Shown: positions 33,310-43,349 of the stretch, in pieces
Numbering within the stretch: the first letter of the stretch is position 1
Layout of the letters: each line of letters begins with the position of its first letter
Origin: Anoplolepis gracilipes
Taxonomy: Eukaryota > Arthropoda > Insecta > Hymenoptera > Formicidae
DNA length: 64,000 nt
Reading direction: 5' to 3'
NCBI RefSeq assembly: GCF_047496725.1
Contig: NC_132981.1
Location: forward strand, 826,001 to 890,000
The notes under the pieces: generated by a model
The model's database searches: none
The model's input: only the letters and a program-made list of their open reading frames with translations
Told to the model about the DNA's origin: nothing
Made by a program: the position numbers and the translations under genes

Positions 33310-34310
33310 TTACAATACATTATTTTTATGTATCCAAGAATTCCGTGAACTATCGAATCCCAACCATTTCACAAAAACTTCATCCCCCCTCTTCCTCAAT
33401 ATCTTTTTCACAAGATATATATCGGGATTAGCAACGCGTTGTAGTTCGTATTCGTAAAATCTACCGGCGACGGGATTTCCTCGAATTCCGGGAATCTTTT
33501 AATATATATGTCACGGGATTAGTTTTCTGTATCTTAATAATTTCAAACACTTCGGTGGTCCAATTTGGTGTAGCCTTTTTCGAATAAAGTCTTGAATTTA
33601 CTCACGCGCACCGAATCACCTATTTTAAATTTCGCCGGCGCCGCAATCTTTACGTTGCTGTACACCGTATTTAAAAGTTTTTCTGCGACGGCTAGAGTAA
33701 CATCGACAGGTCTCATACCAATAGTGCGATGTTTTTGCGTGTTGTACTCTTCAACGAGTCTCGATAGTTCGTCGATCCACTTGTAGTTTCCATTGAACGT
33801 AAACATTTTCCACATTTTATTCTTCAAAGTATGATTGAAGCGTTCCACGATCGAGGCTTTCATGACGGAATATGTCGAATAATGATTAATATTGTGTTTC
33901 TTCATGAGGTTTTGTACATTTGCATTGTAAAATTCTTTTCCTTGATCGGTTTGAAAATTTTTCGGACATCTCACATCGTCTCGAATTATCTCTGCAATCG
34001 CATCGGTCGTCTCGCTTCCACCTTTACTCTTGAGCGGTACGACCCACGTATACTTGCTCAACACATCGATAACAGTGAGTATGTAATTGTATCCCTTGTT
34101 GACTCGAGCATACGCACGCATCTCGACGATGTCGGCTTGCCACAGATCATCGTATCCCCGCACTATGACGTGTCTTCGGGGGAAATTTTTTCTCGCTGGC
34201 GCGTGCAGTTCGTTTACCAACTGTCGTCTCTCCAAACTATGTTGATTCTTTGCTTTGTCAATTTTTCTCGACGGTTGTTTGTTGTTTGCTTTTTTATCAC
34301 TCATTTTCAT
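33310..34310 (-). pseudogene. Polinton integrase, copy 2
   Basis: The 255-codon open part (33543-34310) holds the catalytic triad in DLWQADIVEM, NFQTDQGKEFYN and SIVERFNHTLKNKMW. KIGDSVRVSKFKTLFEKG leads into the chromodomain-like C-terminal part (33310-33570), which is shifted by a frame change near 33570 and again near 33500. The core itself is intact. The polymerase gene is convergent with it, their stops about 75 bp apart. Confidence 0.9.
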
Positions 34311-34411
34311 TTATTATCCTTTAATAACCGTTTTTTAAGTTCCGTTTTTCTATGTTTTTTTTCACGTTTTCTGACCCGTTCTTAATCCGTTCGCAGCCGT
34401 TCTTGCGTTGT

Positions 34412-34813
34412 TCACCGCCGTCCTTCACCTATTCGAAAATCGTTCTTGACCCGTTCGCAGCCTTTTTCACAGTCGTTTTTGACTCGTTCGTAGCCGCTTT
34501 TGACCCGTTCGTAGCCTCGTTCACAGACGTCTTTTGAACGATCGTAGGAGTTCTTGAGTTGTTTGTAACCTTGAGTGTAGCCGTTAAGAACGTGTTCGTA
34601 GCCTCGTTCGCAGCTCTGCTTGAGATGCTGATAGCCTCGTTTGAGGCTGTTGTTGCTGCTGCTGCTGCTAGGTCGTTCACTACCACTGCCACTCATTGTA
34701 GTTAGATAGCAGTTCGGTAATTCTTTGTAGCTGTTCGATAATTGTTCGCAGCCGTTCGATAATCCTTCGTAGCTATTCGATAACCGTTCGATAACCGCTC
34801 CTAACCCGTTCAC
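34412..34813 (-). CDS. Repeat protein (GYERVK-type units), Polinton copy 2 only
   Basis: This is a 133-codon frame made of about ten imperfect 7- to 10-residue units such as GYERVKSGYERVKNDCEKG, CERGYERV and SYKELPNCY, split by a Ser-rich linker (about residues 41-55). The DNA is a tandem array of about 21-30 bp units extending to 34380. It lies between integrase and the coiled-coil gene, where copy 1 has under 40 bp. All units keep the frame. It could be a coiled-coil spacer protein or a minisatellite expansion that happens to be open. Confidence 0.4.
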   Translation of the reverse strand: MNGLGAVIERLSNSYEGLSNGCEQLSNSYKELPNCYLTTMSGSGSERPSSSSSNNSLKRGYQHLKQSCERGYEHVLNGYTQGYKQLKNSYDRSKDVCERGYERVKSGYERVKNDCEKGCERVKNDFRIGEGRR

Positions 34814-34823
34814 TGATGCTCAT

Positions 34824-35162
34824 TCAGGTTGATATCTGTCTCTGAGTTAGCGTTAGAAGTTTGTTTAGCACAATCTGTAATGCTCGCACGTCCTTCTCAA
34901 GCGAAGTAAGCTTCTCGTCTGATTCTTTCTGTCGATTCATTAATCTTTTAACGCAGGACTGCACGTACAATTTGTTGACGGCATCGATGTCAGCCTCAGG
35001 TTGCGCTACACGGCGAATCTTACACGACTTTGCATCGAAGTCTGTAACGACGCGACACAGAGCGTTTTCGTGCACATAACTTTTTACCAATCTATCCCAA
35101 GAGCCGTTTGTACCGGTTGCATCATTTCTTGAATCGAATAAGCCAAATTTGTTGATAGGCAT
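34824..35162 (-). CDS. Coiled-coil protein with tail-fibre-like motif, copy 2
   Basis: It has 112 codons starting MPINKFGLFDS. It keeps KSCKIRRVAQPEADIDAVNK followed by LYV, then a heptad helix (LTSLEKDVRALQIVLNKL). It differs from copy 1 in many places yet stays open and keeps the motif, which argues for past selection. Confidence 0.7.
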   Translation of the reverse strand: MPINKFGLFDSRNDATGTNGSWDRLVKSYVHENALCRVVTDFDAKSCKIRRVAQPEADIDAVNKLYVQSCVKRLMNRQKESDEKLTSLEKDVRALQIVLNKLLTLTQRQIST

Positions 35163-35229
35163 TTTTTCCCGATGCTTCGTAAAGTGTCACGCGACGCTAA
35201 TCGACTGATTAGTTTTGTCGAGACATCAT

Positions 35230-36298
35230 TCAATTTATAATAAGATCATCTTCGCGAAATTCTTCGATAATCGACATGATTTCATTATCGTGAGCATTGT
35301 TACCGGCTCGACGCGAAGTATCCAGTAATCGCAGATCTACCAACTCGTTTGGATCGTTCCAATGCACGTAGTCGATCTTATTGTCGTTTAGAGTCATAGC
35401 GTGCGGTAGTATACCTTTTCCAGCTTTTCTACTAGAAAATAACGGTGCAATTACATTTTTATACTTATATTCTTTAGTCCCTAATACTGGATTATGTGCT
35501 TTGTTCCCACGTTTATGCACATTTGTCGTAATATACTTTTATATTTAAGCAAATTATCTTCGGTGTATATATCATCGTCCGGGATTTTTTTGAAAATTAA
35601 TTCATAGAGACCCGGCGTTCCCGTATATTTTACTTCATTGATAATTATATTATCATTTTTGTCTACGTCGCAAAATGTTTATCACCGAGGATTAGTCTAT
35701 CGTTAGAAAACTTAATGCCATACACATAATCCATAGCTTTATCTCTATCTTGATTCATAAAAGTTAGTATTTTTGTCCGAGTGGACCTAAATGCTCTCGA
35801 AATATGTTTACACCTTCGAACGTTTGCAATTCACGTTGAACTGTTGTAACCAACGAATCGGGTGTAGTTTCAAAAATTTCTTCGACGGGTGGTTGCTCGT
35901 ACGATAATTGACGCGGTTGCGCAATTTCTATCTGAGTAGATGTGTCCAGTATCATTCGTCTTTGATTCGGTGTAGAAGTTATCGGCAAATCATTTAATGA
36001 GACATTTAATCGTTTTTGCTTTGAGCTCAAATCATTCAATGAGATTCTTGATCGTTTTTTACCTTTAATAATTTTCTTTTCAACATGATCTTTTCCGAGT
36101 ATATCAAACGGCTCGATTTTCGATACGTCGGATTCTACATCGATGGTATTTTGAACAAGCTGTTTTAGAGGCTAATCGGCTTAAACTGTTTCTCCAACGC
36201 TACATTTTCCTCAATTTTGCCAGTTTTTAACGCGCGATATTTTTTGCGAATTGACTCGCTCGTCTATGCAATTTTTCGCGATCACTGTTATCACTCAT
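35230..36298 (-). pseudogene. Conserved Polinton protein of unknown function (DUF8207-like), copy 2
   Basis: This is the same protein as at 16500-17584. Surviving pieces are YKYKNVIAPLFSSRK and YVHWNDPNELVD (35230-35520), the GTPGLYELIFKK region (about 35560-35640, frame-broken), and VEEIFETTPDSLVTTVQREL (35764-36039). The N-terminus near 36298 is broken by shifts and an A-run. Confidence 0.68.
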
Positions 36299-36427
36299 GT
36301 TTTTTTTTTTTTTTTATGTAGACGTTGCTCTGTCAATGTTTCGATAGCAACTGATCATTTTACGGTACCGCAAATTCATTAAAACCTCTGTAACGTCCAT
36401 TGCTCATTGAACTATCTTTGTCAATTA

Positions 36428-37066
36428 CTAGAAATCCATACTTGTGCTGCCAACATTTTTGACATAACGCGCTAAAATCATCGTATGACATGTATTTACA
36501 TGATCGTTGTACACATGTCGCAAGTTTGTACCGTCTTGTTTAAATAAAATCAACAGATTAGCATTGTCGCGTTTAAGATGCTTGGGTATCTTGGCATACG
36601 TTTGACAGAGATAGAAACAATCGACGCTTGAGTGTCGACCCATTGAGAAGTATTCTCTTATCGTATCTTGCTTGTCACATGCCACGTCATCAAAGATAAA
36701 AACAGAATTCGGAAGCGCCTCTCTCGATGGAATGACATCGCTGTTATTAGAGAACGTAAAGTAACCAATTTCATTTATCGATGATAGTAAATTTTCCAAA
36801 TATTGATATTTTGGTTGTTGAAGCGATTTTGAATATATGTATAAATTTTCAAAGCGTATGCCGTTTGGACTTTCTATCAAGCTTATCAACAAGTTAGTTT
36901 TATCGCAATTCGAAGAGCCGCAAATGAGACCGCGTATTGTATTCGGTAACATTTTTCCATGTTTGTGTATTTCTTTTTCAGGCATTAGCCTATTGTCAAA
37001 ATTTGATACCTTAATTATCGTTAGTTGTCGCACGAATCGCATGACTTGTCTAATCAGACTTAACAA
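36428..37066 (-). CDS. Polinton packaging ATPase (FtsK/HerA, A32-like), copy 2
   Basis: A 212-codon open frame reads RQLTIIKVSNFDNRLMPEKE, then CGSSNCDKTN at the Walker A position, then NSVFIFDDVACDKQDTI (Walker B), MGRHSSVDCFYLCQTYAKIP and DNANLLILFKQD. In copy 1 the Walker A is GPLNCGKTN; here the invariant Gly before Lys is Asp, which should abolish nucleotide binding. The frame is complete otherwise, so loss of activity may be recent. The family packages DNA into capsids, which this copy no longer encodes. Confidence 0.88.
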   Translation of the reverse strand: MLSLIRQVMRFVRQLTIIKVSNFDNRLMPEKEIHKHGKMLPNTIRGLICGSSNCDKTNLLISLIESPNGIRFENLYIYSKSLQQPKYQYLENLLSSINEIGYFTFSNNSDVIPSREALPNSVFIFDDVACDKQDTIREYFSMGRHSSVDCFYLCQTYAKIPKHLKRDNANLLILFKQDGTNLRHVYNDHVNTCHTMILARYVKNVGSTSMDF

Positions 37067-37108
37067 TACTTTCTGAGGAGGAGGAGGAGGAGGAGAGCCT
37101 ATTTATAG

Positions 37109-37324
37109 ATGCGCATCAAATCGAAACCGCTCAGTATCAAACATGTTTCTTTGTCGGATGACAGTGATATTCTCAACCTTACCTCAGAACAGTTACGATA
37201 TATACCAAAGATTATTTTATTGCAACAGTTTGGTCGTTACGTGGAGCGTCTGTGGGACAAACTTTCCGAACATATAAAGGTTGATTCTGAGGTACGACAA
37301 TATCGTAGGTGTTGTAATTTTTAG
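37109..37324 (+). pseudogene. Small conserved Polinton protein, copy 2, cut by the inverted repeat
   Basis: It starts MRIKSKPLSIKHVSLSDD and keeps LTSEQLRYIPKIILLQQFGR and WDKLSEHIKVDSEVRQYRR. It then runs into inverted-repeat sequence at 37315 and stops at 37324. Copy 1 has about 30 further residues here. It therefore marks the internal breakpoint where the capsid block was lost. Confidence 0.7.
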
Positions 37325-37351
37325 CAGCCTTACATTGGCGCTTGCAAAATT

Positions 37352-37996
37352 ATGTCAGAAATACTTCCCTCCTCATTACGTTTTACGATATTACAAATTG
37401 CTCGCAGTACTTTGAATAGTTTAGTATCGCATTAGTTATCCGTACATAAGGTTGTGCAAAAAAAAATGTGCTCCACAAAAGAAACCAACAAGATGAATTT
37501 TTACATTCCGATTGAGAACGGTGAAATTCAATCAAAGAAAATGTAAGTTTCAATTATTTTCTAAATATTATTTTCTAAATATTATTTTTTAATATATTTT
37601 AATATTTTATATAGCGTTTCATCTCGTCGTGCGGTTTGTATACTTGGAAGAAGATATACCTTAACCCCGACATCTTACAAATATTTAGAGATTACAATAA
37701 GCGTTGGAGCTATGTCTTATGTGGAATTGATAATTGGTGACAATCGAGGCAATCGAGTAGTATTGTCTATCGTACTCTGGCACTCATTGATGCAGAAACG
37801 TACAGACATTGAACGACATGTACAATCGACTGAAAGTCAGCCATTATGGATCTGCGATCTATCTATCCAAATGATTGCATTAAACGGATCGAGGATTGTT
37901 AAATTAACATTATCTAATAAGTCTTTGTATATGCAACCTCAAACATTATTACATTTATTCGATTTTGAAGATTGTATCGATCATATGCATTCATGA
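37352..37996 (+). pseudogene. Second copy of the spliced 190-residue gene, right inverted repeat
   Basis: Exon sizes are the same (37352-37542 and 37615-37996), with a 72-bp intron with gtaagt and atag. It differs from the left copy by a TAG near 37434, where the left copy has CAG, plus a few substitutions such as GGA to ACA near 37697. Conservation of exon lengths and splice sites in both arms supports a real gene. Confidence 0.62.
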
Positions 37997-38021
37997 TTGT
38001 GTCAAAATACACATCTCGTGA

Positions 38022-38198
38022 ATGAAAAGTTTAAACAATTTTGTAACGTTTTGCAACGTAACAATTACTAATGTAAATGATGCTGTGAAAGCGATTCGCG
38101 AGAGTGACGCGTTTGATAGCGGATTACTCGTAGATTGCGAATTGTTGGCGTGTGCTATAAATGATATACTTTATGATACTTGTAACAAATCTTTTTAA
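38022..38198 (+). CDS. 58-residue small protein, right arm copy
   Basis: This is the inverted-repeat partner of 26398-26574, the same 58 codons, open, starting 25 bp after the neighbouring gene. The nucleotide differences seen are silent or few. Confidence 0.42.
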   Translation: MKSLNNFVTFCNVTITNVNDAVKAIRESDAFDSGLLVDCELLACAINDILYDTCNKSF

Positions 38199-38279
38199 AT
38201 AAAAATTTATGTTAAACTCATTTATATATATATTACTTATTTGCGCCTTCTTCATCTATCCCATCCTTCTTCCTCTGTA

Positions 38280-38462
38280 TTAGATATAATTAGATAATAA
38301 GATATATAATAAGATAACATTTAACATTATAAAAAAAAAACTTAACATATAAAAATTATCTTTTTCTCGCGTACGCCTTAGTCTCCGTCTTACTTCTCCT
38401 TTGATATCCTCCTTCCTCTCTATTCTTTCTCTCGCACCCATATCTCCTTTTCCTATCATCAT
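38280..38462 (-). CDS. Small basic ORF with C-terminal membrane segment, right arm
   Basis: This is the reverse-complement partner of 26134-26316 with the same predicted residues from the ATG onward. The upstream in-frame extension differs by one residue. Being open in both arms is only weak support, because the arms are nearly identical. Confidence 0.3.
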   Translation of the reverse strand: MMIGKGDMGARERIERKEDIKGEVRRRLRRTREKDNFYMLSFFFIMLNVILLYILLSNYI

Positions 38463-38540
38463 GCACTCCTTGTCATACACATACAGCGCTTTCCTTCTCA
38501 CACCACATCATACTCTCCTTGTCCTACGCTATATAGAACA

Positions 38541-38733
38541 CCTATAGCACCGTCTCCCTCTACCACGTTGCGAACGTCTATAGCACCGTCTCCCTCTAAC
38601 GCGTTGCGAACGCCTATAGCACCGTCTCCCTCTACCGCGTTGCGAACGCCTATAGCACCGTCTTCCTCTACCGCGTTGCGAACGCCTATAACACCGTCTC
38701 TCTCTACTACGTTGCGAACGCCTATCGCGTCGT
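38541..38733 (+). repeat. 36-bp minisatellite in Polinton inverted repeat
   Basis: Five tandem units of the type cctatagcaccgtctccctc plus taccgcgttgcgaacg are present. The reverse-complement array at about 25975-26065 in the left arm has only two full units. Confidence 0.9.
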
Positions 38734-39292
38734 TACCATGGGGATATAAAAAATTTATTAATATTAATCTAATTATTTATTACAAATATATGTTACGGAT
38801 AAACAGAGTGGGGTGAATATTTTATCTATAACAGTTGACATTCCTCTCTTTCACCATCAAACCTCCGCAATCAGTCGGAGAGGACACTTCCTCCACTTGC
38901 GGAGGCATATGTACGCCGCTCCCTTCCCCCCTACCTCCTCAATCTGGGAGACATTTAGGTACCTTCTTTCTTCCCCCTCAATCTGAGGGACATTTGGTAC
39001 CTCTCCCCCCCCCCCCATATCAGTATCGGGGGGTGAAGTAATCAGTTCCCCGCTCACCCCCTTCAGATCCCTGGATTAGAACTCTTATATATTATCTACT
39101 AATAGTTTTTGCAGGAATAACTTTTTATGAGAGAAATTAAGTAACAAAATTTTTTGAAACAACATACTTATTTATTCCATTATTTTTAATTAAATTATAT
39201 TATTATTTCAAATGAAATATATTATTAGTTGACAATAAACTATATATTTTTTAATGATGTGTATAATTTAATTAATGTCAAACATCTTATAG

Positions 39293-39758
39293 GTGTATCA
39301 AGGAAGAATGAAGAATTTAGAAAATCCGAGCATCGAGATGCATGTTGCTATAAAAATGCTTCGAAGAAATGCTTCTTTGCGAGAGAAAGAAAAATTTTTA
39401 GAGGAGGCCAAGCTAATGAATCGCTTTCGATATAAACGTGTGCTAAGATTGTTGGCCGTTTGCTCAGACGAAAATTCTCCATTACTCGTTTTGGAATTAA
39501 TGGAAACTGATCTGCAGAAATATTTGACAGAGAGTCGAATATTGCAACCATCAGATTTGCACGCTCTGCGTCTGCAAGATTTGCTCGCCATGTGCGAAGA
39601 TGTTGCGCGAGGTTGTTGCTATCTGGAAGAATTGCGTTTTGTACATAGAGATCTTGCCTGTCGAAATTGCTTAGTATCCGCGAGAGATCGTGAGAATCGT
39701 GTCGTCAAAATTGGCGATTTTGGGCTAACTAGAGATATTTACAGAGATGAATATTACC
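39293..39758 (+). pseudogene. Receptor tyrosine kinase N-lobe and catalytic loop exon
   Basis: After ttatag the frame reads VYQGRMKNLENPS, then HVAIKMLRR (ATP Lys), EEAKLMNRFRYKRVLRLL (alpha C Glu), LVLELMETDLQKYL, FVHRDLACRNCL (catalytic loop), VVKIGDFGLTRDIY (DFG) and DEYY (activation Tyr pair). All catalytic residues are present and the exon is fully open. HRDLACRNC and DIYRDEYYR suit the Sevenless/ROS1 group. It would phosphorylate tyrosines if the gene were intact. Confidence 0.85.
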
Positions 39759-39951
39759 GTATGATAAATACAATTATAAAAAAAATAAAACTATTCAGAA
39801 ATATTTTTTTGCTTTCTTTGAAAAGACAATTTAAGGAAAATAAATTACTTTTATACATAAAACAAAAAATAAGTGTATATTATCTGTTAGCATATATATG
39901 TTAAAAATGAACAACTTTAACCAGAAGAATTTCGCTAAAATTATGTTTTAG

Positions 39952-40308
39952 AGAAGTGAAGATCTGGCTCCTATTCGCTGGATGGCACCAGAATCTTTGG
40001 ATATTGGAAAATTTACTTCCCAGAGACGTTTGGTCATTCGAGGTGTTAATGTGGGAAATTACATCATTAGATGAGAAACCCTATACTGACATAACTAACG
40101 TTGAAGTGATAAATTATGTACGTGGAGGAGGCAGATTGTGGAGGCCCCTCAATTGTCCATCACATTGTACCAGTTGATGCTGTATTGGAATGTAGAGAAT
40201 CCCAGACCGAATTTTAAACGTTGTTTGAAAAATATTATAACATTGAGAGAGGTCATAGAAGATACACTACTAAGTCCAGTGGATAATGAACAAACGGCAA
40301 ATGATTAA
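39952..40308 (+). pseudogene. Receptor tyrosine kinase C-lobe exon(s), frameshifted
   Basis: SEDLAPIRWMAPESLDIGKF is in one frame. After a 2-base loss at cagagacg (near 40022) DVWSFEVLMWEITSLDEKPY continues in another. A third shift near 40160 precedes LMLYWNVENPRPNFKRCL and the TAA at 40306-40308. The phase of the preceding intron also does not match: C plus ag-aag-tga gives a stop. WMAPE, DVWSF and PRPNF are kinase subdomain VIII-XI marks. Three lesions make this a pseudogene. Confidence 0.82.
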
Positions 40309-40583
40309 TTTTTTAAATAATTAATTTTTTGTATGTATATCACTGTCAGAAAAGGTGAATTTTTGCATATCTATAAAATATTTTAAAAAATGACTATTAT
40401 ATATGCATGAATGTTTTTTAAAGTTATTTATACAGTTTCACAATTCATATAATTGTATGCATGCATAGAATATACAATATATCTTATATAGAATATTAAT
40501 AAATTAAGTAAAATAATATCTAAATTATTAAATATATAAACAAATATTTTTGTATTAAAGTTTAAAATTATGTAATTTATATG

Positions 40584-41145
40584 ATTCGACTTTGAACTTC
40601 CTCGTCTGCACTAAAACGCGAATTCAGCAACATAACCATATTTGGTCATGTTGCTAAGGGATCCTCACCGAAAAACCATGTAGTTTGGAGGGAAGAACAG
40701 CACCCGCCGTGATGAAGCGACGGGCAGTCGTTGATCAGATCCTAAAGAGGAATAATCGTCACGGGCAGTCGTAAAAAAGGATCCTAACGAATAATAATCG
40801 TCGCGGGCAGTTATTAAATAGAACGAGATACACGAATAACTAAGAGATATACGCGTGCCGCAGATAAGTCGACGCGTATCAGACTACCTGTACGACCGAG
40901 TATACGAGAGATACCGCTCTCTCACTTTAACCGATAATAAACGCGAGCGACATAACGTCCGCAGAAAGCAGTGACAAAATACCAAACCATTGATTTCTTT
41001 TAAACTGTTATTTATTATAATAAAACGAAGAAAGTAAGCAATTAAAAATATTATTAAAATAAAAAGAGGCCACTGCCCGCCGTATCCCCGGCCATCCCTG
41101 AACGAATTCCGAAAAATCCTGTGCCCCCCTCCTGGAGGCACAACA
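40584..41145 (+). repeat. 5'-truncated copy of the Gypsy LTR
   Basis: From attcgactttgaacttcctc onward it matches 17931-18504 and 8105-8616, ending GGAGGCACAACA. The first 225 bp of the LTR are missing. It is 276 bp beyond the kinase stop. No target duplication can be tested because the left end is lost. Confidence 0.9.
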
Positions 41146-42650
41146 GTAAAAACAGTTGAAGATTTAATATATAAATTAAAAGATAAACAATTAATATTAG
41201 AAACGGCAGCTCAGATTTTATTGGTACATATATCACATATATTTTTATTTATAAATATTAAATATTTATCTGTAATGAGTGAAACTCATACTAATTTTTC
41301 AATACAATTGTATAAATAATTATATTTTATATTTGTTCTTGATAAAAATTATATAATACTAAAATTTTCTCATAAATATGAAATAATAAATTAAAAAATT
41401 AAATTTCTTACTATAATAATAAATACTGTTTTAAATTAAAAAAATTTATTTTATTTGATATATTAACATATAATTTATGAAGCAATGTAACATTTTGTAT
41501 CAAATAGTTTTATAGACGATAATGGTATAGTTTCATGATTTATATACATATTTTCTCTTCAGTTTTTGAAATTACTGAAAAACGTTTTTTGTGCACGAAT
41601 ATATGAGACAATTAATATTACTTTCTTTACATAACGCTTGGTATATGTTTTAACCATTTTCTTAAAACATTAGATAGATATTAAATAATTATTTTTTGAG
41701 TTTTGTTACACTATATTACTATATGACTTATTAATATTTTACGTAATTTTTTACATTTGAAAAAGACTGTTTTAGTTTTTCTCACAGTATAATAGTAAGC
41801 AGTTATTAAGAATAAATAATATTCATCATTGATAAATTAATGTTTTGGTGATTAAGGCTGATATTCGTATGATAAAATATTTATTGGATGTATCAATTAG
41901 CTAGAAAATTCTTAGAATCTTGATAGACTCTAGAAATTCTCTAGTTATATTTGATATTTTGGGTAACTCCGCATACGACGCAAACAAAGTAAAGGACTTT
42001 TGTTTTTGTTTTTTTATAAAGACTAATGACTCCAGATAAAAGATAAATTGATGCGACTAGAATTTATAACGTTAATGATAAATTTATTCTGAGTGTTTCG
42101 TTAGTTACAATTTGTCGCCACGACGGCTGGAGCCAGAATGATCGCTCCATCCGTCCTCTCGGTTCTCTCCAATCCTACCGATCGTCGTCTCTGACTTTTG
42201 ATTTTCAAAAATAAATGTCCGCAATATACAGTATCAGTGAAGTAAATATAACACATCACAAGTCAAAGATTTTTTATTTATGACAATGAGTCGACTAATA
42301 ACATACTAATACAAAATAAAATAATATAAATAAATACAAAAAAAATAATATAAATTAAATACGAAACATCGCTCGCCTTGGAAGACTAACATAAGTCTTA
42401 CAATAATCGTACACCTATAATAAAATTCAAATTAAAGAAGACGAAAAAAAATTAACAGATAAACGTTAGTTCGGAAATGAATGACATATTGATTATTCTA
42501 ATTATTACTCATCGGTGATCGTCACAATCACTTCGTTGAATATATTTGCAATATATATCTGATTAATTTTAATCTTTGTCAGTGTGAATCAGCTAAATCA
42601 TTGTCAAGTTAAATGTCGTTTAAAATTACAATATTATATCAAATTACATC
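41146..42650. other. AT-rich sequence without recognisable genes
   Basis: It is high in A/T with many stops in every frame. I see no ORF, RNA gene or repeated structure beyond short poly-A/T runs. Confidence 0.6.
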
Positions 42651-42659
42651 TATTGATAT

Positions 42660-43345
42660 TTATTCATTGTCTAATGGTAAAATCGCTAATTTCGACATTG
42701 GTCTTATGTTGATTCCCTTGGTTGTAATTATCGTCGCCGACCGGGCAATGTTATCCGATTCAAGGTGAATCTTTTTTACGCGACTCATCATATTTAATGC
42801 AGCGGTGGCAGTCCCTGTTGTTTTATTAGCACCACTTGGTCGACATTTAATTGCTCGCCCTTATTGATTGAAAATTGGAAAAAACTTATTAAATTCAATG
42901 CTCTTGAAATTTCGCCGTGCGACACATGAATAATTGTTCCGTTAGACGTTTGATAATGCCTTTTGAGAAATTGTAGACAGTAGGCAACAATTCGACACAC
43001 CTTATTCAATTTGGAGAATTTATAGATCAATTTCACAAAAAGATTAATGATTGTTGTACGTACGGCAATAGTAATTATCGTACTCAATTCGAGTAATTCC
43101 GACCAAAACCCGTGCAATTGAAAATTGGAATAATCATTAAAGATTCTAATGCACCGTGGAACGTTGAGATTGTTTAATTTAATTAATTGCTCTTTTAAAT
43201 TTAACCATTTTGTATAAAGATCTACTGAAACAGACTCATCCCCAATGAAGTTTTAATTGCCAAATCTCTTGCATTAATAATTTTGAAATAACAATTACGG
43301 GCCCATCAATCTAAGAGGATCAAATAATTTTGAAATTTCCGGTAA
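42660..43345 (-). pseudogene. BEL/Pao retrotransposon Pol fragment (RNase H to integrase C-terminus)
   Basis: Read from 43345 down, it gives DPLRLMGP and VIVISKLLMQEIWQLKL, then a decayed LHGF segment (RNase H start), VCRIVAYCLQFLKRH, GEQLNVDQVVLIKQQ, and the C-terminal KKIHLESDNIARSATIITTK with LPLDNE and TAA at 42660-42662. These are in the order of BEL/Pao polyproteins, but most of the integrase core has been deleted. Several frame changes occur. Confidence 0.75.
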
Positions 43346-43349
43346 GATT

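Larger units (their letters stand above)
25605..39100. mobile_element. Polinton/Maverick copy 2, complete with inverted repeats, capsid genes absent
   Basis: Both ends begin AGTAGATAATATATAAG in inverted orientation. The flanking six bases are aatagc (25599-25604) and aatagt (39101-39106), five of six identical, matching the 6-bp duplication Polintons make. Inside are polymerase (+), integrase, two conserved proteins and ATPase (-), and a small plus-strand protein cut by the right repeat. Protease, PLA2-like, penton and capsid genes are all missing. Length is 13496 bp. Confidence 0.93.
37315..39100 (-). repeat. Polinton copy 2 right terminal inverted repeat
   Basis: It is 1786 bp, 111 bp longer than the left arm, and the difference equals three extra units of a 36-bp minisatellite (5 against 2). 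Small substitutions separate the arms, including one that puts a TAG in the right copy of the spliced gene. The inner edge cuts the small conserved protein gene after about 68 codons. Confidence 0.92.
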
